Shown piece by piece: positions 17,558 through 26,158 of a stretch of DNA of 64,000 nucleotides. The stretch comes from Lysobacteraceae bacterium 2PB (GTDB lineage: Bacteria; Pseudomonadota; Gammaproteobacteria; Xanthomonadales; Xanthomonadaceae): positions 1 to 64,000 of the forward strand of contig SCMT01000007.1 in assembly GCA_005502915.1 (NCBI GenBank). Reading direction: 5' to 3'. The first letter of the stretch is position 1, and each line of letters starts with the position of its first letter. The notes beneath the pieces are model-generated. The model was not told where the DNA came from. It searched no databases and saw only the letters and a program-made list of their open reading frames with translations. The translations under genes and the position numbers were made by a program.

Positions 17558-20500
17558 GTCCACGCCCCGTCTCGGCCTCTCCGGACGGCTGGCACGCGCG
17601 TTCCAGGCCAATCCGCTGACGCCCGTGCTTGCGCTGATGGGCCTGATCCTCGGCCTGGTCGCGGTGCTGGTGACGCCGCGCGAGGAAGAGCCGCAGATCG
17701 ACGTGACCATGGCGAACGTGTTCGTGCCGTTCCCGGGCGCGTCGGCGCGCGATGTCGAGCAGCTGGTGAGCTACCCGCTGGAGCAGAAGCTGTCGGAGAT
17801 CGAGGGCGTCAAGCACGTGTATTCGATCAGCCGGCCCGGCATGGCCGTGCTGACCGTGGAATACACCGTCGGCGTCGAGCGCCAGCCGGCGATCGTGCGC
17901 CTGTACAACCAGGTCTATTCGAATGCCGACTGGATGCCGGCCGGCGTGGGCGTCGGCCAGCCGCTGATCAAGCCCAAGGGCATCGACGACGTGCCGGTGA
18001 TGGCGCTGACCCTGTGGTCGGACGACGAGGCCACCGGCATCGAGGATCTCGCCGCCGTCGCGCGCACGCTAGAAACCGAGCTCAAGCGCGTGCCCGGTAC
18101 CCGCGATGTCTACACCATCGGCGCACCCGACCGTGTGGTCGCCGTGACCCTGGATCCCGCGCGCCTCGCCGCCTTCGGCCTGAGCGTGGACGAGATCGCG
18201 CAGTCGCTGCAGGCCGCGAACGTGGTCCGCCACCTCGGCGAGCGCGTCGGCGACGACCGCAGCGTGCCGGTGAGCGCCGGGCGCTTCCTCGCCGACCGCG
18301 ACGATGTCGCCGCACTGGTGCTCGGCCTGCGCGACGGCAAGCCGGTGACCCTGGCCGATGTCGGCGAGGTGCGTGCCGGCATCGATGTGCCGTCGAGCTA
18401 TGTCTGGCACGCGGTGCCCGCCGGTCAGCCCGGTCCGAAGGCCGGCACCAGCCCGGCACTGACCGTCGCCATCGCCAAGAAGCCCGGCAGCAATGCCTCG
18501 GACATCACCGCCGCGATCGCGTCGCGCATCCAGACCCTGCGCGGCGAACTCATCCCCGATGCCGTGCAGGTCGAGATCGTGCGCGACTACGGCGCCACCG
18601 CGACCGACAAGGCGCAGAAGCTCATCCAGAAGCTGATGTTCGCGACGATGTCGGTCGTGCTGCTGGTGCTGTTCGCGCTGGGTCGTCGCGAGGCGCTGGT
18701 GGTCGGCGCCGCCGTGGTGCTGACCCTCGCGCTGACCCTGTTCGCCTCGTGGGCGATGGGCTTCACCCTCAACCGCGTCTCGCTGTTCGCGCTGATCTTC
18801 TCGATCGGCATTCTCGTCGACGACGCCATCGTGGTGGTCGAGAACATCCATCGGCACATGGCGCGTGGCGGAAAGACGCTGTTCGAGGCCATTCCGCCCG
18901 CCGTCGACGAAGTCGGCGGGCCCACCATCCTCGCCACCTTCACCGTGATCGCGGCACTGCTGCCGATGGCCTTCGTCAGCGGACTGATGGGTCCGTACAT
19001 GCGGCCGATCCCGATCAACGCCTCCGCCGGCATGCTGATCTCGCTGGCGATCGCGCTGATCGTCACGCCCTGGCTGTCGCTGAAGCTGCTCAAGCCGCAT
19101 GTCGTCGCGCACGGCGATGCGAACACCGCCCATGCCGGCGAATCGCGCCTGCATCGCCTGTTCCGCCGGGTGATGACGCCGTTCCTGGTCGGCGACCGCG
19201 CCCCGCGCCGCAGGCGCTGGCTGTTCGGCGGCATGGTCGCGCTGGTGCTGCTCTCGGCCAGCCTCGCCGCCGTGCAGCTGGTCGTGCTGAAGATGCTGCC
19301 CTTCGACAACAAGTCGGAGCTGCAGGTCGTGGTCGACCTGCCCGAGGGGCGCACGCTGGAAAGCACGAACGCGCTGCTCGCCGAACTGGCCGCCCGCACC
19401 CTGGAATTGCCGGAAGTGGCGAGCGTGCAGGCCTACGCGGGGACGTCGGCACCGATCAACTTCAACGGCCTGGTGCGCCAGTATTTCCTGCGCAGCGGCG
19501 CCAACATCGGCGACCTGCAGGTCAACCTGGTCGACAAGCATCACCGCGACCGCAAGAGCCACGACATCGCCCGCGCGATCCGCCCGGCGCTCGATGCGAT
19601 CGGCCGTCGCCATGGCGCGTCGGTGAAGGTCGTCGAAGTGCCGCCGGGTCCGCCGGTGCTGGCGCCGCTGGTCGCCGAGGTCTACGGGCCCGACTACGAC
19701 CAGGCGCGCAAGGTCGCACAGGCCTTGGAAGCGCGCTTCCGCGCCACCGAGGGCATCGTCGACGTCGACACCACGGTCGAGGCCGATGCGCCGCGCGAGG
19801 TGCTGGTGGTCGATCGCGAGCGTGCGACGCGACTGGGCGTGGACCAGGCGACGATCGCGAACACGCTCGCGGCCGCGGTCGGCGGCCACGATGCCACCTA
19901 CGTGCAGGACGGCGCCTCGCGACACCCGCGCCCGGTGCGCCTGCGCGTGCCGGTGGCCGAACAGGCCAGCCTGCAGCGCCTGCTAGCGCTGACCGTGAAG
20001 GGCGGGCAGGGCCAGATGGTGCCGCTGTCGGAAGTGGTCGCGGTCGAGCGCGCCGGCTGGGACGGCGCGATCCACCACAAGGACCTGCTGCCGGTGGTCT
20101 ACGTGATGGGCGACGAGGCCGGTGAGCTCGACAGTCCGCTGTACGGCATGTTCGACCTGGTCGGGCAGGTGTCGGACCACGACATCGCGGGGCGCCGGCT
20201 GCAGCAGAGCTTCATCCGCCAGCCCGCCGACACCGCCGTCGAATCGATCAAGTGGGACGGCGAGTGGCAGATCACCTACGAAACCTTCCGCGACATGGGC
20301 ATCGCCTACGCCGCCGGCCTGGTGCTGATCTACCTGCTGATCGTCGCGCAGTTCCGCAGCTACCTGGTGCCGCTGGTGATCATGGCGCCGATCCCGATGA
20401 CCGTGATCGGCGTGATGCCCGGTCATGCGCTGCTGGGCGCGCAGTTCACCGCGACCTCGATGATCGGCATGATCGCGCTGGCGGGCATCATCGTGCGCAA

Positions 20501-20789
20501 CTCCATCCTGCTGGTGGACTTCATCAACCAGTCGATCGCCGAAGGCCGCAGCCCGGCCGAGGCGGTGATCGAGGCCGGCGCCGTGCGCGCCCAGCCGATC
20601 GTGCTGACCGCACTGGCGGCGATGCTCGGCGCGTTCTTCATCCTCGACGACCCGATCTTCAACGGCCTCGCGGTGTCGCTGATCTTCGGCATCCTGGTCA
20701 GCACCGTGCTGACCCTGGTCGTCATCCCGCTGTTGTATGTTGTCACCCTGCGCGGCGAGGTTTCTCCGCGCACCGAACAGGAGCACTGA
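17550..20789 (+). CDS. RND-family efflux pump permease
   Basis: 1079 residues, an inner-membrane proton antiporter. One transmembrane helix near the N-terminus, two large periplasmic loops, and two bundles of helices. The proton-relay acidic pair is D424-D425 in FSIGILVDDAIVVVENIHRH. The N-terminus (LTPVLALMGLILGLVAVLVTPREEEPQIDV) and GRTLESTNALLAELA in the second loop are typical of the AcrB/HAE1-like clade without an obvious metal-relay Met cluster. It overlaps the adaptor by 8 bp. Being inside a BigR-controlled sulfide operon suggests export of sulfur-derived or thiol-conjugated compounds; substrate unknown. Confidence 0.93.
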   Translation: MTESTPRLGLSGRLARAFQANPLTPVLALMGLILGLVAVLVTPREEEPQIDVTMANVFVPFPGASARDVEQLVSYPLEQKLSEIEGVKHVYSISRPGMAVLTVEYTVGVERQPAIVRLYNQVYSNADWMPAGVGVGQPLIKPKGIDDVPVMALTLWSDDEATGIEDLAAVARTLETELKRVPGTRDVYTIGAPDRVVAVTLDPARLAAFGLSVDEIAQSLQAANVVRHLGERVGDDRSVPVSAGRFLADRDDVAALVLGLRDGKPVTLADVGEVRAGIDVPSSYVWHAVPAGQPGPKAGTSPALTVAIAKKPGSNASDITAAIASRIQTLRGELIPDAVQVEIVRDYGATATDKAQKLIQKLMFATMSVVLLVLFALGRREALVVGAAVVLTLALTLFASWAMGFTLNRVSLFALIFSIGILVDDAIVVVENIHRHMARGGKTLFEAIPPAVDEVGGPTILATFTVIAALLPMAFVSGLMGPYMRPIPINASAGMLISLAIALIVTPWLSLKLLKPHVVAHGDANTAHAGESRLHRLFRRVMTPFLVGDRAPRRRRWLFGGMVALVLLSASLAAVQLVVLKMLPFDNKSELQVVVDLPEGRTLESTNALLAELAARTLELPEVASVQAYAGTSAPINFNGLVRQYFLRSGANIGDLQVNLVDKHHRDRKSHDIARAIRPALDAIGRRHGASVKVVEVPPGPPVLAPLVAEVYGPDYDQARKVAQALEARFRATEGIVDVDTTVEADAPREVLVVDRERATRLGVDQATIANTLAAAVGGHDATYVQDGASRHPRPVRLRVPVAEQASLQRLLALTVKGGQGQMVPLSEVVAVERAGWDGAIHHKDLLPVVYVMGDEAGELDSPLYGMFDLVGQVSDHDIAGRRLQQSFIRQPADTAVESIKWDGEWQITYETFRDMGIAYAAGLVLIYLLIVAQFRSYLVPLVIMAPIPMTVIGVMPGHALLGAQFTATSMIGMIALAGIIVRNSILLVDFINQSIAEGRSPAEAVIEAGAVRAQPIVLTALAAMLGAFFILDDPIFNGLAVSLIFGILVSTVLTLVVIPLLYVVTLRGEVSPRTEQEH

Positions 20790-20790
20790 C

Positions 20791-21276
20791 ATGGCCGAGA
20801 ACCAGGGCAAGGAACAGACCGGCGTCCGCATCGTCCTCGAACAGGAGGGCCCGTACGCGTTCAAGGTGAGTTTCGAAGGCACCGACATCGATCCGCTGTT
20901 CACCGACGAGCCGCCGCCGCTGGGCGAGGGCCGCGACCCGAATCCCTCTGCGCTGCTGCTGGCCGGCATCGCCAATTGCCTCAGCGCCAGCCTGCTGTTC
21001 GCGCTGCGCAAGTTCAAGAATGCGCCCGGCCCGATCCGCGCCGAGATCGTCGGCGAAAAGATGCGCAATGCCGAAGGTCGCTGGCGCATCCCGCGCGCGC
21101 AGGTGTCGATCCAGCTGTCCGACACCGCCGAAGCGCTGGAACACCTGCCGCGCGTGCTCGCCCAGTTCGAGCAGTTCTGCGTGGTCACCCAGAGCGTGCG
21201 CGAAGGCATCGAGGTCGACGTCAGCATCCGCGATGCCAGCGGGCGTGTGCTCGAAGCGGAGAGCGCGAATGGATGA
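20791..21276 (+). CDS. OsmC/Ohr-family protein
   Basis: 161 residues. OsmC-fold cysteines are C63 (GIANCLSASL) and C130 (EQFCVVTQSVREGI), the pair that reduces organic hydroperoxides and, in some OsmC proteins, persulfides. The ATG at 20791 starts one base after the RND permease stop codon, with GGAGCAC upstream. Its place between an RND pump and thioredoxin suggests that the thioredoxin recycles it. Cytoplasmic. Whether its substrate is a peroxide or a persulfide cannot be read from the sequence. Confidence 0.88.
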   Translation: MAENQGKEQTGVRIVLEQEGPYAFKVSFEGTDIDPLFTDEPPPLGEGRDPNPSALLLAGIANCLSASLLFALRKFKNAPGPIRAEIVGEKMRNAEGRWRIPRAQVSIQLSDTAEALEHLPRVLAQFEQFCVVTQSVREGIEVDVSIRDASGRVLEAESANG

Positions 21277-21712
21277 CGATGCGCTGAAGATCGCCTGTCC
21301 TGCATGCCATGCGCTCAACCGCGTGCCGGTCGCGCGCATCGCCGACGCGCCGGTGTGCGGGCGCTGCAAGCAGCCGCTGTTCGCCGCGCATCCGCTTGCG
21401 CTGGGTGCCGGGAATTTCGATCGCCATGTCGTCGATGGCGACCTGCCGGTGCTGGTCGATTTCTGGGCGCCCTGGTGCCAGCCCTGCCGGATGATGGCGC
21501 CGCATTTCGAGCAGGCCGCGAGCCACCTCGAACCCGCGCTGCGCCTGGCCAAGGTCGACACCGAAGCCGAGCCCGCGTTGGGCGCGCGCTTCGACATCCG
21601 CAGCATTCCCACGCTGGTGCTCTTCCATCGCGGCCGCGAACTCGCGCGCCGTTCCGGCGCCATGGGCGCGGCCGACATCGTGCGCTGGGTGCGCACGCAA
21701 CTGCAGGGTTGA
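21269..21712 (+). CDS. trxC: Thioredoxin 2 (TrxC) with N-terminal zinc ribbon
   Basis: 147 residues. An N-terminal zinc ribbon (C10-PA-C13 and C30-GR-C33) precedes a thioredoxin fold with the active site W-C70-Q-P-C73. The usual WCGPC has Gly replaced by Gln here, which would shift redox potential or specificity. cis-Pro is in SIPTLVLF. It overlaps osmC by 8 bp and is probably its reductant. TrxC-type thioredoxins resist oxidation and respond to oxidative stress; here it may reduce protein or low-molecular-weight persulfides. Confidence 0.92.
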   Translation: MDDDALKIACPACHALNRVPVARIADAPVCGRCKQPLFAAHPLALGAGNFDRHVVDGDLPVLVDFWAPWCQPCRMMAPHFEQAASHLEPALRLAKVDTEAEPALGARFDIRSIPTLVLFHRGRELARRSGAMGAADIVRWVRTQLQG

Positions 21713-21717
21713 TTGCC

Positions 21718-22290
21718 ATGAACAGGATGTCCTCGCGTTTCTTCCGTCGTTCCATCCGCCTGCTTCCGGTCGCCGCGCTGTCGATGGCCCTTGCCGCCTG
21801 CGCCGGCCACGCCACGCAGGTCCTCCCGGCGATGACGACCACGCCTGCCGGCACGACCGTGATGCAGCCCGCACCGCAGCTGTACGTCGCCGGCCAGCCC
21901 GCCGAAGCCGACTGGCGCGCGTTCGCCGATGCCGGCGTCGGCACGGTGATCAACCTCCGCACCGCCGGCGAAATGAAGGGCCGCGACGCGCGTGCCGAAG
22001 TCGCCGCGGCCGGGATGCGCTACCTCGAACTGCCGATCGACGGCGCCGCTGCGGTGACGCCGGAGAACGCCCGCCGCCTCGGCGAACTGCTCCGCGACGC
22101 GCGCGGTCCGGTGCTGGTGCACTGCGCCAGCGGCAACCGCGTCGGTGGCCTGCTCGCCTTGCTGAAGGCCAGCGAAGGCATGTCGGCCGAACAGGCCCTG
22201 GCGTTCGGCCGCAGCGCGGGCATGACCTCGACCGAGGCGAAGGTCCGCGACACGCTGGGCGTTGCACCCGCCGCGCAGTCCGCGCCCTGA
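21718..22290 (+). CDS. DUF442/Blh-type dual-specificity-phosphatase-like lipoprotein
   Basis: 190 residues. The N-terminal signal ends in a lipobox (SMALAAC28), so it is predicted to be periplasmic and membrane-anchored. The core (PAPQLYVAGQP, GVGTVINLRTAGEM, YLELPIDG) and the Cys loop H-C136-ASGN-R141 define the DUF442 (beta-lactamase-hydrolase-like) domain, which in Xylella Blh is fused to a persulfide dioxygenase. The start at 21718 lies 5 bp after trxC. The fold is shared with tyrosine phosphatases and sulfurtransferases. The operon context favours a sulfur role. Confidence 0.85.
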   Translation: MNRMSSRFFRRSIRLLPVAALSMALAACAGHATQVLPAMTTTPAGTTVMQPAPQLYVAGQPAEADWRAFADAGVGTVINLRTAGEMKGRDARAEVAAAGMRYLELPIDGAAAVTPENARRLGELLRDARGPVLVHCASGNRVGGLLALLKASEGMSAEQALAFGRSAGMTSTEAKVRDTLGVAPAAQSAP

Positions 22291-22395
22291 TCGGACACGT
22301 CGGGGCCACGGGGATTCGCGCGACATTCAGCGCGCGGCATGGATCGTGACCGGGCCGCCGCACCGCCGGTGCGGCCCCGACCGGAAGCCGTCGTG

Positions 22396-23577
22396 ATGAT
22401 CCGCGCCGCATCGAAGCCGTTTCGCGTCCCCCCTCTGCTCCTGCCGGCCTCCCTTCTCCTCCTCTCGATCCTCTCCGGCCTCGCCGCTGCCGCACCGGGC
22501 GCGGTCGGCGAGCGCGTGCCGGCATCGCTGTTCTGCGAAGACCCGTCGCAGGCGGAAGACTGGGGCGATGCGCCCCGCCTCATCGCGCTGATGCCGGCGC
22601 ACAGCGAGTACGGCAGCATGCTGCGGCTCGCGTTCGGCGCCTATTTCCGTCGCGGCCATGCGCTGCCGCAGACCATCCCGCAGGAGCGCTTTCCCCGCAC
22701 CGTGTTCGTGACCGGCGTCGACACGGCGGAGGACGACGGATTCCCCATGCTGATGGGCGATCACTGCGCACCCGCACGCAGTCCCGAGGCGCTGGCGCGG
22801 ATCGCCCGGGCGACCGGCGTGTCGCTGCCGAAGGCGGATCGCACCGACGCCACCGTGCTGCTGATCGACAAGGACGGCATCGTGCGCTGGCGCGACGATG
22901 GCTTCCGCGCGCAGGGCGAGCACCTCAAGCCGCTGGAAGCCGCCGTGAAGTCGCTGCTCGGCGTCGCAGACGCCCTCGCACCGGCGCCCGCAGAAGATCC
23001 GCCCGAGGTCGGCGATATCGCGCCCGACTTCGCGATCGATATGCCGCAGATCTCGCCGTGGGCCGCCGCGCGCGCTGGTCGCCGCCATGCCCCGGTCGAA
23101 GACACGCGTCTGTCCGCACTGCGCGGCAAGGTCGTCGTGCTCTCGTTCTACCCGGCCGCCTTCAGCGGGACGTTGCCGCTCATCGAAGGCGATGCCGAGG
23201 AGATCGCGCTGGCCGCACGCGACCGCGAGCGCAGGCGGATGATGAGCTGCGCCATCCAGCTCGACGAACTGGACATGCTGGCCCCGGACTATGCGCTGCT
23301 GGGCGACGTGGTGAAACTCGCGATCACCGCTTCGACGCCCGAACTGCTCGACGCCTGGCGTCGCACCCTGCGCACGAAGGACCTGCATTACGTCAACGAT
23401 GCCGACTACGGCATCGCGCGCCGCTACGGCAGCTACGACGCGAAGGCCGGCTACAACCAGCGCAAGGTGTTCGTGATCGACGGCGCCGGGCGTGTCGCGT
23501 ACGTCGACGACGACTACGAGCCCGGCGATGCCGGCGCGCTCGCGGCGGCGGTGGCGAAGGCGGCGCGCCAGCGCTGA
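22396..23577 (+). CDS. Exported peroxiredoxin/thioredoxin-fold protein lacking the peroxidatic Cys
   Basis: 393 residues, with the signal sequence at MIRAASKPFRVPPLLLPASLLLL. The second half has a peroxiredoxin-like core: VGDIAPDFAIDM, LSALRGKVVVLSFYPAAFSGT, and a C-terminal KVFVIDGAGRVAYVDDDYEPGD. Peroxiredoxins carry the peroxidatic Cys shortly after FYP; here FYPAAFSGTLP has none, so ordinary peroxidase chemistry is unlikely. The first half (about 40-190) also has a thioredoxin-like flavour (ATVLLIDKDGIVRWRDDG). ATG 22396 is chosen because it heads the signal peptide; a longer frame opens at 22339. It starts 105 bp after the DUF442 gene. Function unknown. Confidence 0.75.
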   Translation: MIRAASKPFRVPPLLLPASLLLLSILSGLAAAAPGAVGERVPASLFCEDPSQAEDWGDAPRLIALMPAHSEYGSMLRLAFGAYFRRGHALPQTIPQERFPRTVFVTGVDTAEDDGFPMLMGDHCAPARSPEALARIARATGVSLPKADRTDATVLLIDKDGIVRWRDDGFRAQGEHLKPLEAAVKSLLGVADALAPAPAEDPPEVGDIAPDFAIDMPQISPWAAARAGRRHAPVEDTRLSALRGKVVVLSFYPAAFSGTLPLIEGDAEEIALAARDRERRRMMSCAIQLDELDMLAPDYALLGDVVKLAITASTPELLDAWRRTLRTKDLHYVNDADYGIARRYGSYDAKAGYNQRKVFVIDGAGRVAYVDDDYEPGDAGALAAAVAKAARQR

Positions 23578-23598
23578 GGCGCGTCGCAGCCGCTGCCG

Positions 23599-24462
23599 CT
23601 ACAGCCGGTCGATCGGCAGCTTGAGGTAGCGCACGCCGTTGTCTTCCGGCTCCGGCAGGGCCCCGGCGCGGATGTTCACCTGCACGGCGGGCAGCAGCAG
23701 GGTCGGCATCGCCAGCGTGGCGTCGCGCGCGGTGCGCACCGCGACGAAGTCGTCCTCGCCGATGCCGTCGCGCACGTGGATGTTGCCGGCCTTCTGCGCT
23801 GCGATCGTGGTCTCGCAGGCATGGGCGCGTCCGCCCGGCGCGTAGTCGTGGCACACGAACACGCGGGTCTCGTCCGGCAGCGCGAACATGCGCTGGATCG
23901 AGCGATACAGCGTGCGCGCATCGCCGCCCGGGAAATCACAGCGCGCGGTGCCACCGTCGGGCATGAAGATCGAATCGCCGACGAACAGCGCATCGCCGAT
24001 CCGGTAGGCGATGCTGTCGCTGGTGTGGCCCGGCACCGCGATCACCTCGGCCTCGATCCCGCCGACCGCGAAGCGTTCGCCGTCGGTGAACAGGTGGTCG
24101 AACTGCGAACCGTCGACCGGGAAGTGCTCGCCCAGGTTGAAGATCGGCCGGAAGGTCTTCTGCACCGTGCGGATGCCTTCGCCGATGGCCAGCGTCGCGT
24201 CCGGGCATTGCGGTTTCAGCCAGTGCCCGGCGCTGAGGTGGTCGGCATGCGCATGCGTTTCGAGGATCCAGCGCAGCTCCAGCGCGTCCGCGCGGACATG
24301 GTCCAGCACCTGCTGCGCCGAGGTCGTCGACGTCCGCCCGGACTTGGCATCGAAATCCAGCACGGGGTCGATGATCGCCGCCTGCCGGCTCGCCGGGTCG
24401 GCGACGACGTAGGTCCAGGTGCAGCTGTCGGCGTGGAAGAAGGAGGTGACGGTCGGCTTCAT
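23599..24462 (-). CDS. MBL-fold metallo-hydrolase, persulfide dioxygenase-like (ETHE1/Blh type)
   Basis: 287 residues. The metal-binding motif is H70-A-H72-A-D74-H75 (ETHAHADHLSAG), with further ligands in VPGHTSDS, FVGDSIFMPD and VFVCHDY. The C-terminal part (EDDFVAVRTARDA and LLPAVQVNIRAG) matches the ETHE1/Blh group, which oxidises glutathione persulfide to sulfite with one Fe(II). It faces the sulfide operon tail to tail, with only 21 bp between stops, and completes an H2S-to-persulfide-to-sulfite route. The ATG at 24462 has GGAG at good spacing; a GTG 12 bases upstream is possible. Confidence 0.88.
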   Translation of the reverse strand: MKPTVTSFFHADSCTWTYVVADPASRQAAIIDPVLDFDAKSGRTSTTSAQQVLDHVRADALELRWILETHAHADHLSAGHWLKPQCPDATLAIGEGIRTVQKTFRPIFNLGEHFPVDGSQFDHLFTDGERFAVGGIEAEVIAVPGHTSDSIAYRIGDALFVGDSIFMPDGGTARCDFPGGDARTLYRSIQRMFALPDETRVFVCHDYAPGGRAHACETTIAAQKAGNIHVRDGIGEDDFVAVRTARDATLAMPTLLLPAVQVNIRAGALPEPEDNGVRYLKLPIDRL

Positions 24463-24490
24463 GGCGAACTCCACGGATATCGCCGGATTC

Positions 24491-24522
24491 TACGCCTTGG
24501 TCGATCTACGCTTGGGTCGATC
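24491..24522 (+). repeat. 16-bp direct repeat in a divergent promoter region
   Basis: TACGCCTTGGTCGATC (24491-24506) is followed at once by TACGCTTGGGTCGATC (24507-24522), with 2 mismatches. It lies between the metallo-hydrolase gene (minus) and the nucleoside hydrolase gene (plus), where an operator could be. Confidence 0.7.
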
Positions 24523-24568
24523 TGCGCCCGGGGCTGGCGTGTCCGGCCTGCATCGGCATAATCGGTCG

Positions 24569-25516
24569 ATGACCGAACAACTTCCCCTGCTGATCGACAC
24601 CGACCCGGGCGTGGACGACGCGCTCGCCCTGCTGATGGCCTTCGATGCCCCGCATCACGAGGTCGTCGCGCTCACTATCGCCGCCGGCAACGTCGGCCTG
24701 AAGCACACCGTCGCCAACGCGCTGAAGCTCTGCGAAGTGGCGGAGGTCGACATCCCCGTCTACGCCGGCTGCGACGCGCCGCTGCTGCATGCCGCGCCGG
24801 ACGCCTCGTATGTCCACGGCCGCGACGGCTTCGGCGACATCGGCTATCCGCCGGCCGCGAAGCAGGCCGAGGCCGAACACGCCGCCCAGGCGATGATCCG
24901 GCTCTCGCATGCCCACGCCGGCAGACTCGTCGTCTGCATGCTCGGGCCGCTGACCAACCTCGCGGTGGCGCTCAAGCTCGATCCGACCCTGCCCGAACGC
25001 GTCGGTCGCATGGTGGTCATGGGCGGCGCGGTCACGGGGCAGGGCAACACCACGCCGATGGCCGAGTTCAACATCGGCTTCGACCCGGAGGCCGCGCACA
25101 TCGTGTTCGAGGCCTTCGCGGAGGCCGGGAAGGTCGTCGAGGTCGCGGACTGGGAGGCGGTGATCCGCCACGGTTTCCTGCATGCCGACGTCGAGCGCTG
25201 GCTGCAGGCCGATCATCCCCGCGCCCGGTTCTACGAAGCGATCTCGCGCAGGACCCGCGAATGGTCCGCCGGCCTGCGTGGCGACCACTGGCACGCCGCC
25301 GATGCCCTGGCGATGGCGATGCTGGTCGCGCCCGGGCACATCCGCGAGCGCGCCGTGCGGCCGCTGCGGATCGAACTGGTCGGGACCGAGAGCCGCGGCG
25401 CGACCGTGGTCGACTGGAACCGCCGCTCCGGCCGGGCCGACAATGCCGACATCCTCATGGCCTACGACCAGGCCGCCTTCGAGGCCCTGATCCGCCGGGC
25501 GCTGCGGGCGGAATGA
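24569..25516 (+). CDS. Nucleoside hydrolase (inosine/uridine-preferring type)
   Basis: 315 residues. It hydrolyses the N-glycosidic bond of ribonucleosides in purine/pyrimidine salvage. The Ca-binding and catalytic motif DTDPGVDDALAL is at 10-21 and the central VVMGGAVTGQGNTTPMAEFNI carries ribose contacts. A late His (DHWHAADALAMA) is the likely catalytic acid in purine-acting members. The ATG at 24569 lies right at the motif, as in the family. It is monocistronic: convergent terminators are absent, but rpmE2 downstream has its own promoter. Confidence 0.92.
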   Translation: MTEQLPLLIDTDPGVDDALALLMAFDAPHHEVVALTIAAGNVGLKHTVANALKLCEVAEVDIPVYAGCDAPLLHAAPDASYVHGRDGFGDIGYPPAAKQAEAEHAAQAMIRLSHAHAGRLVVCMLGPLTNLAVALKLDPTLPERVGRMVVMGGAVTGQGNTTPMAEFNIGFDPEAAHIVFEAFAEAGKVVEVADWEAVIRHGFLHADVERWLQADHPRARFYEAISRRTREWSAGLRGDHWHAADALAMAMLVAPGHIRERAVRPLRIELVGTESRGATVVDWNRRSGRADNADILMAYDQAAFEALIRRALRAE

Positions 25517-25568
25517 GCGGATCCGGGCGGGCGTGCCGGCCGGTTCCGCCGGCCAGCCGACGGGCGGC

Positions 25569-25598
25569 TTGAGCCGGAGCCATGGCCTCGGCTACAAT
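25569..25598 (+). promoter_or_regulatory. Sigma70-type promoter for rpmE2
   Basis: TTGAGC (25569-25574), an 18-bp spacer and TACAAT (25593-25598) in the context GGCTACAAT lie 31 bp before the ATG. The architecture matches the rpoZ promoter. Confidence 0.65.
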
Positions 25599-25629
25599 GC
25601 CCGGCTTTCCGCTCAACTCTGGTGCCGCC

Positions 25630-25872
25630 ATGAAGGCCGATATCCATCCCGAATACCGCCAGGTCGTGTTCCAGGACGTGACCTCGGACTTCAAGATCCT
25701 GACCCGCTCGACCCTTGGCAGCAAGGAAACGATCAAGTGGGACGATGGCAACGAATACCCCCTGATCAAGGTGGAAATCTCGTCGTCGTCGCATCCGTTC
25801 TACACCGGCCAGCACCGTGTCGTCGACACCGCCGGCCGCGTCGACAAGTTCCGCAAGCGCTACGGCAAGTAA
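25630..25872 (+). CDS. rpmE2: 50S ribosomal protein L31 type B
   Basis: 80 residues, [20 protein letters not shown], the type B L31. It lacks the four zinc-binding cysteines of type A and is favoured under zinc limitation; in xanthomonads it can be the only L31. The C-terminus [24 protein letters not shown] is conserved. The ATG at 25630 is preceded by GGTGCCGCC, a weak Shine-Dalgarno region, but homology fixes the start. Confidence 0.95.
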   Translation: MKADIHPEYRQVVFQDVTSDFKILTRSTLGSKETIKWDDGNEYPLIKVEISSSSHPFYTGQHRVVDTAGRVDKFRKRYGK

Positions 25873-25917
25873 TCGCCGTCGCCGCCTCCGGGCGGCCCGC
25901 GCAACACCGTGTCACCG

Positions 25918-25942
25918 CAACGGCCGCCCCTGGCGGCCGTTG
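25918..25942 (+). terminator. rpmE2 terminator
   Basis: An 11-bp stem (CAACGGCCGCC / GGCGGCCGTTG) with a CCT loop lies 45 bases after the rpmE2 stop and is followed by TCGTGT. Confidence 0.65.
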
Positions 25943-26048
25943 TCGTGTCCGCATGTTTCATTTCCATGTCTTCCGCCGCTGCGACGCAGCGTTTCCGCGA
26001 TGCCGCCGGATTCGACCAAAGTCCAGAGCAGGCGCTCGAATATCGGTA

Positions 26049-26057
26049 TGCGATAAT
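26049..26057 (+). promoter_or_regulatory. Possible extended -10 promoter of gltA
   Basis: TG-C-GATAAT at 26049-26057 is an extended -10 element in an AT-richer patch about 100 bp before the gltA start. No good -35 was seen. It would give a leader of roughly 95 nt. Confidence 0.4.
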
Positions 26058-26158
26058 CCGCCGTTGTCGCGACTGCGTCGCGGCTGCCTTCCCCGAGTGC
26101 GGCACGGCCGGTGCTGAGCTCCGCATTCAATGTCATTCAAGCTTTCCGGGAGTGTGCC

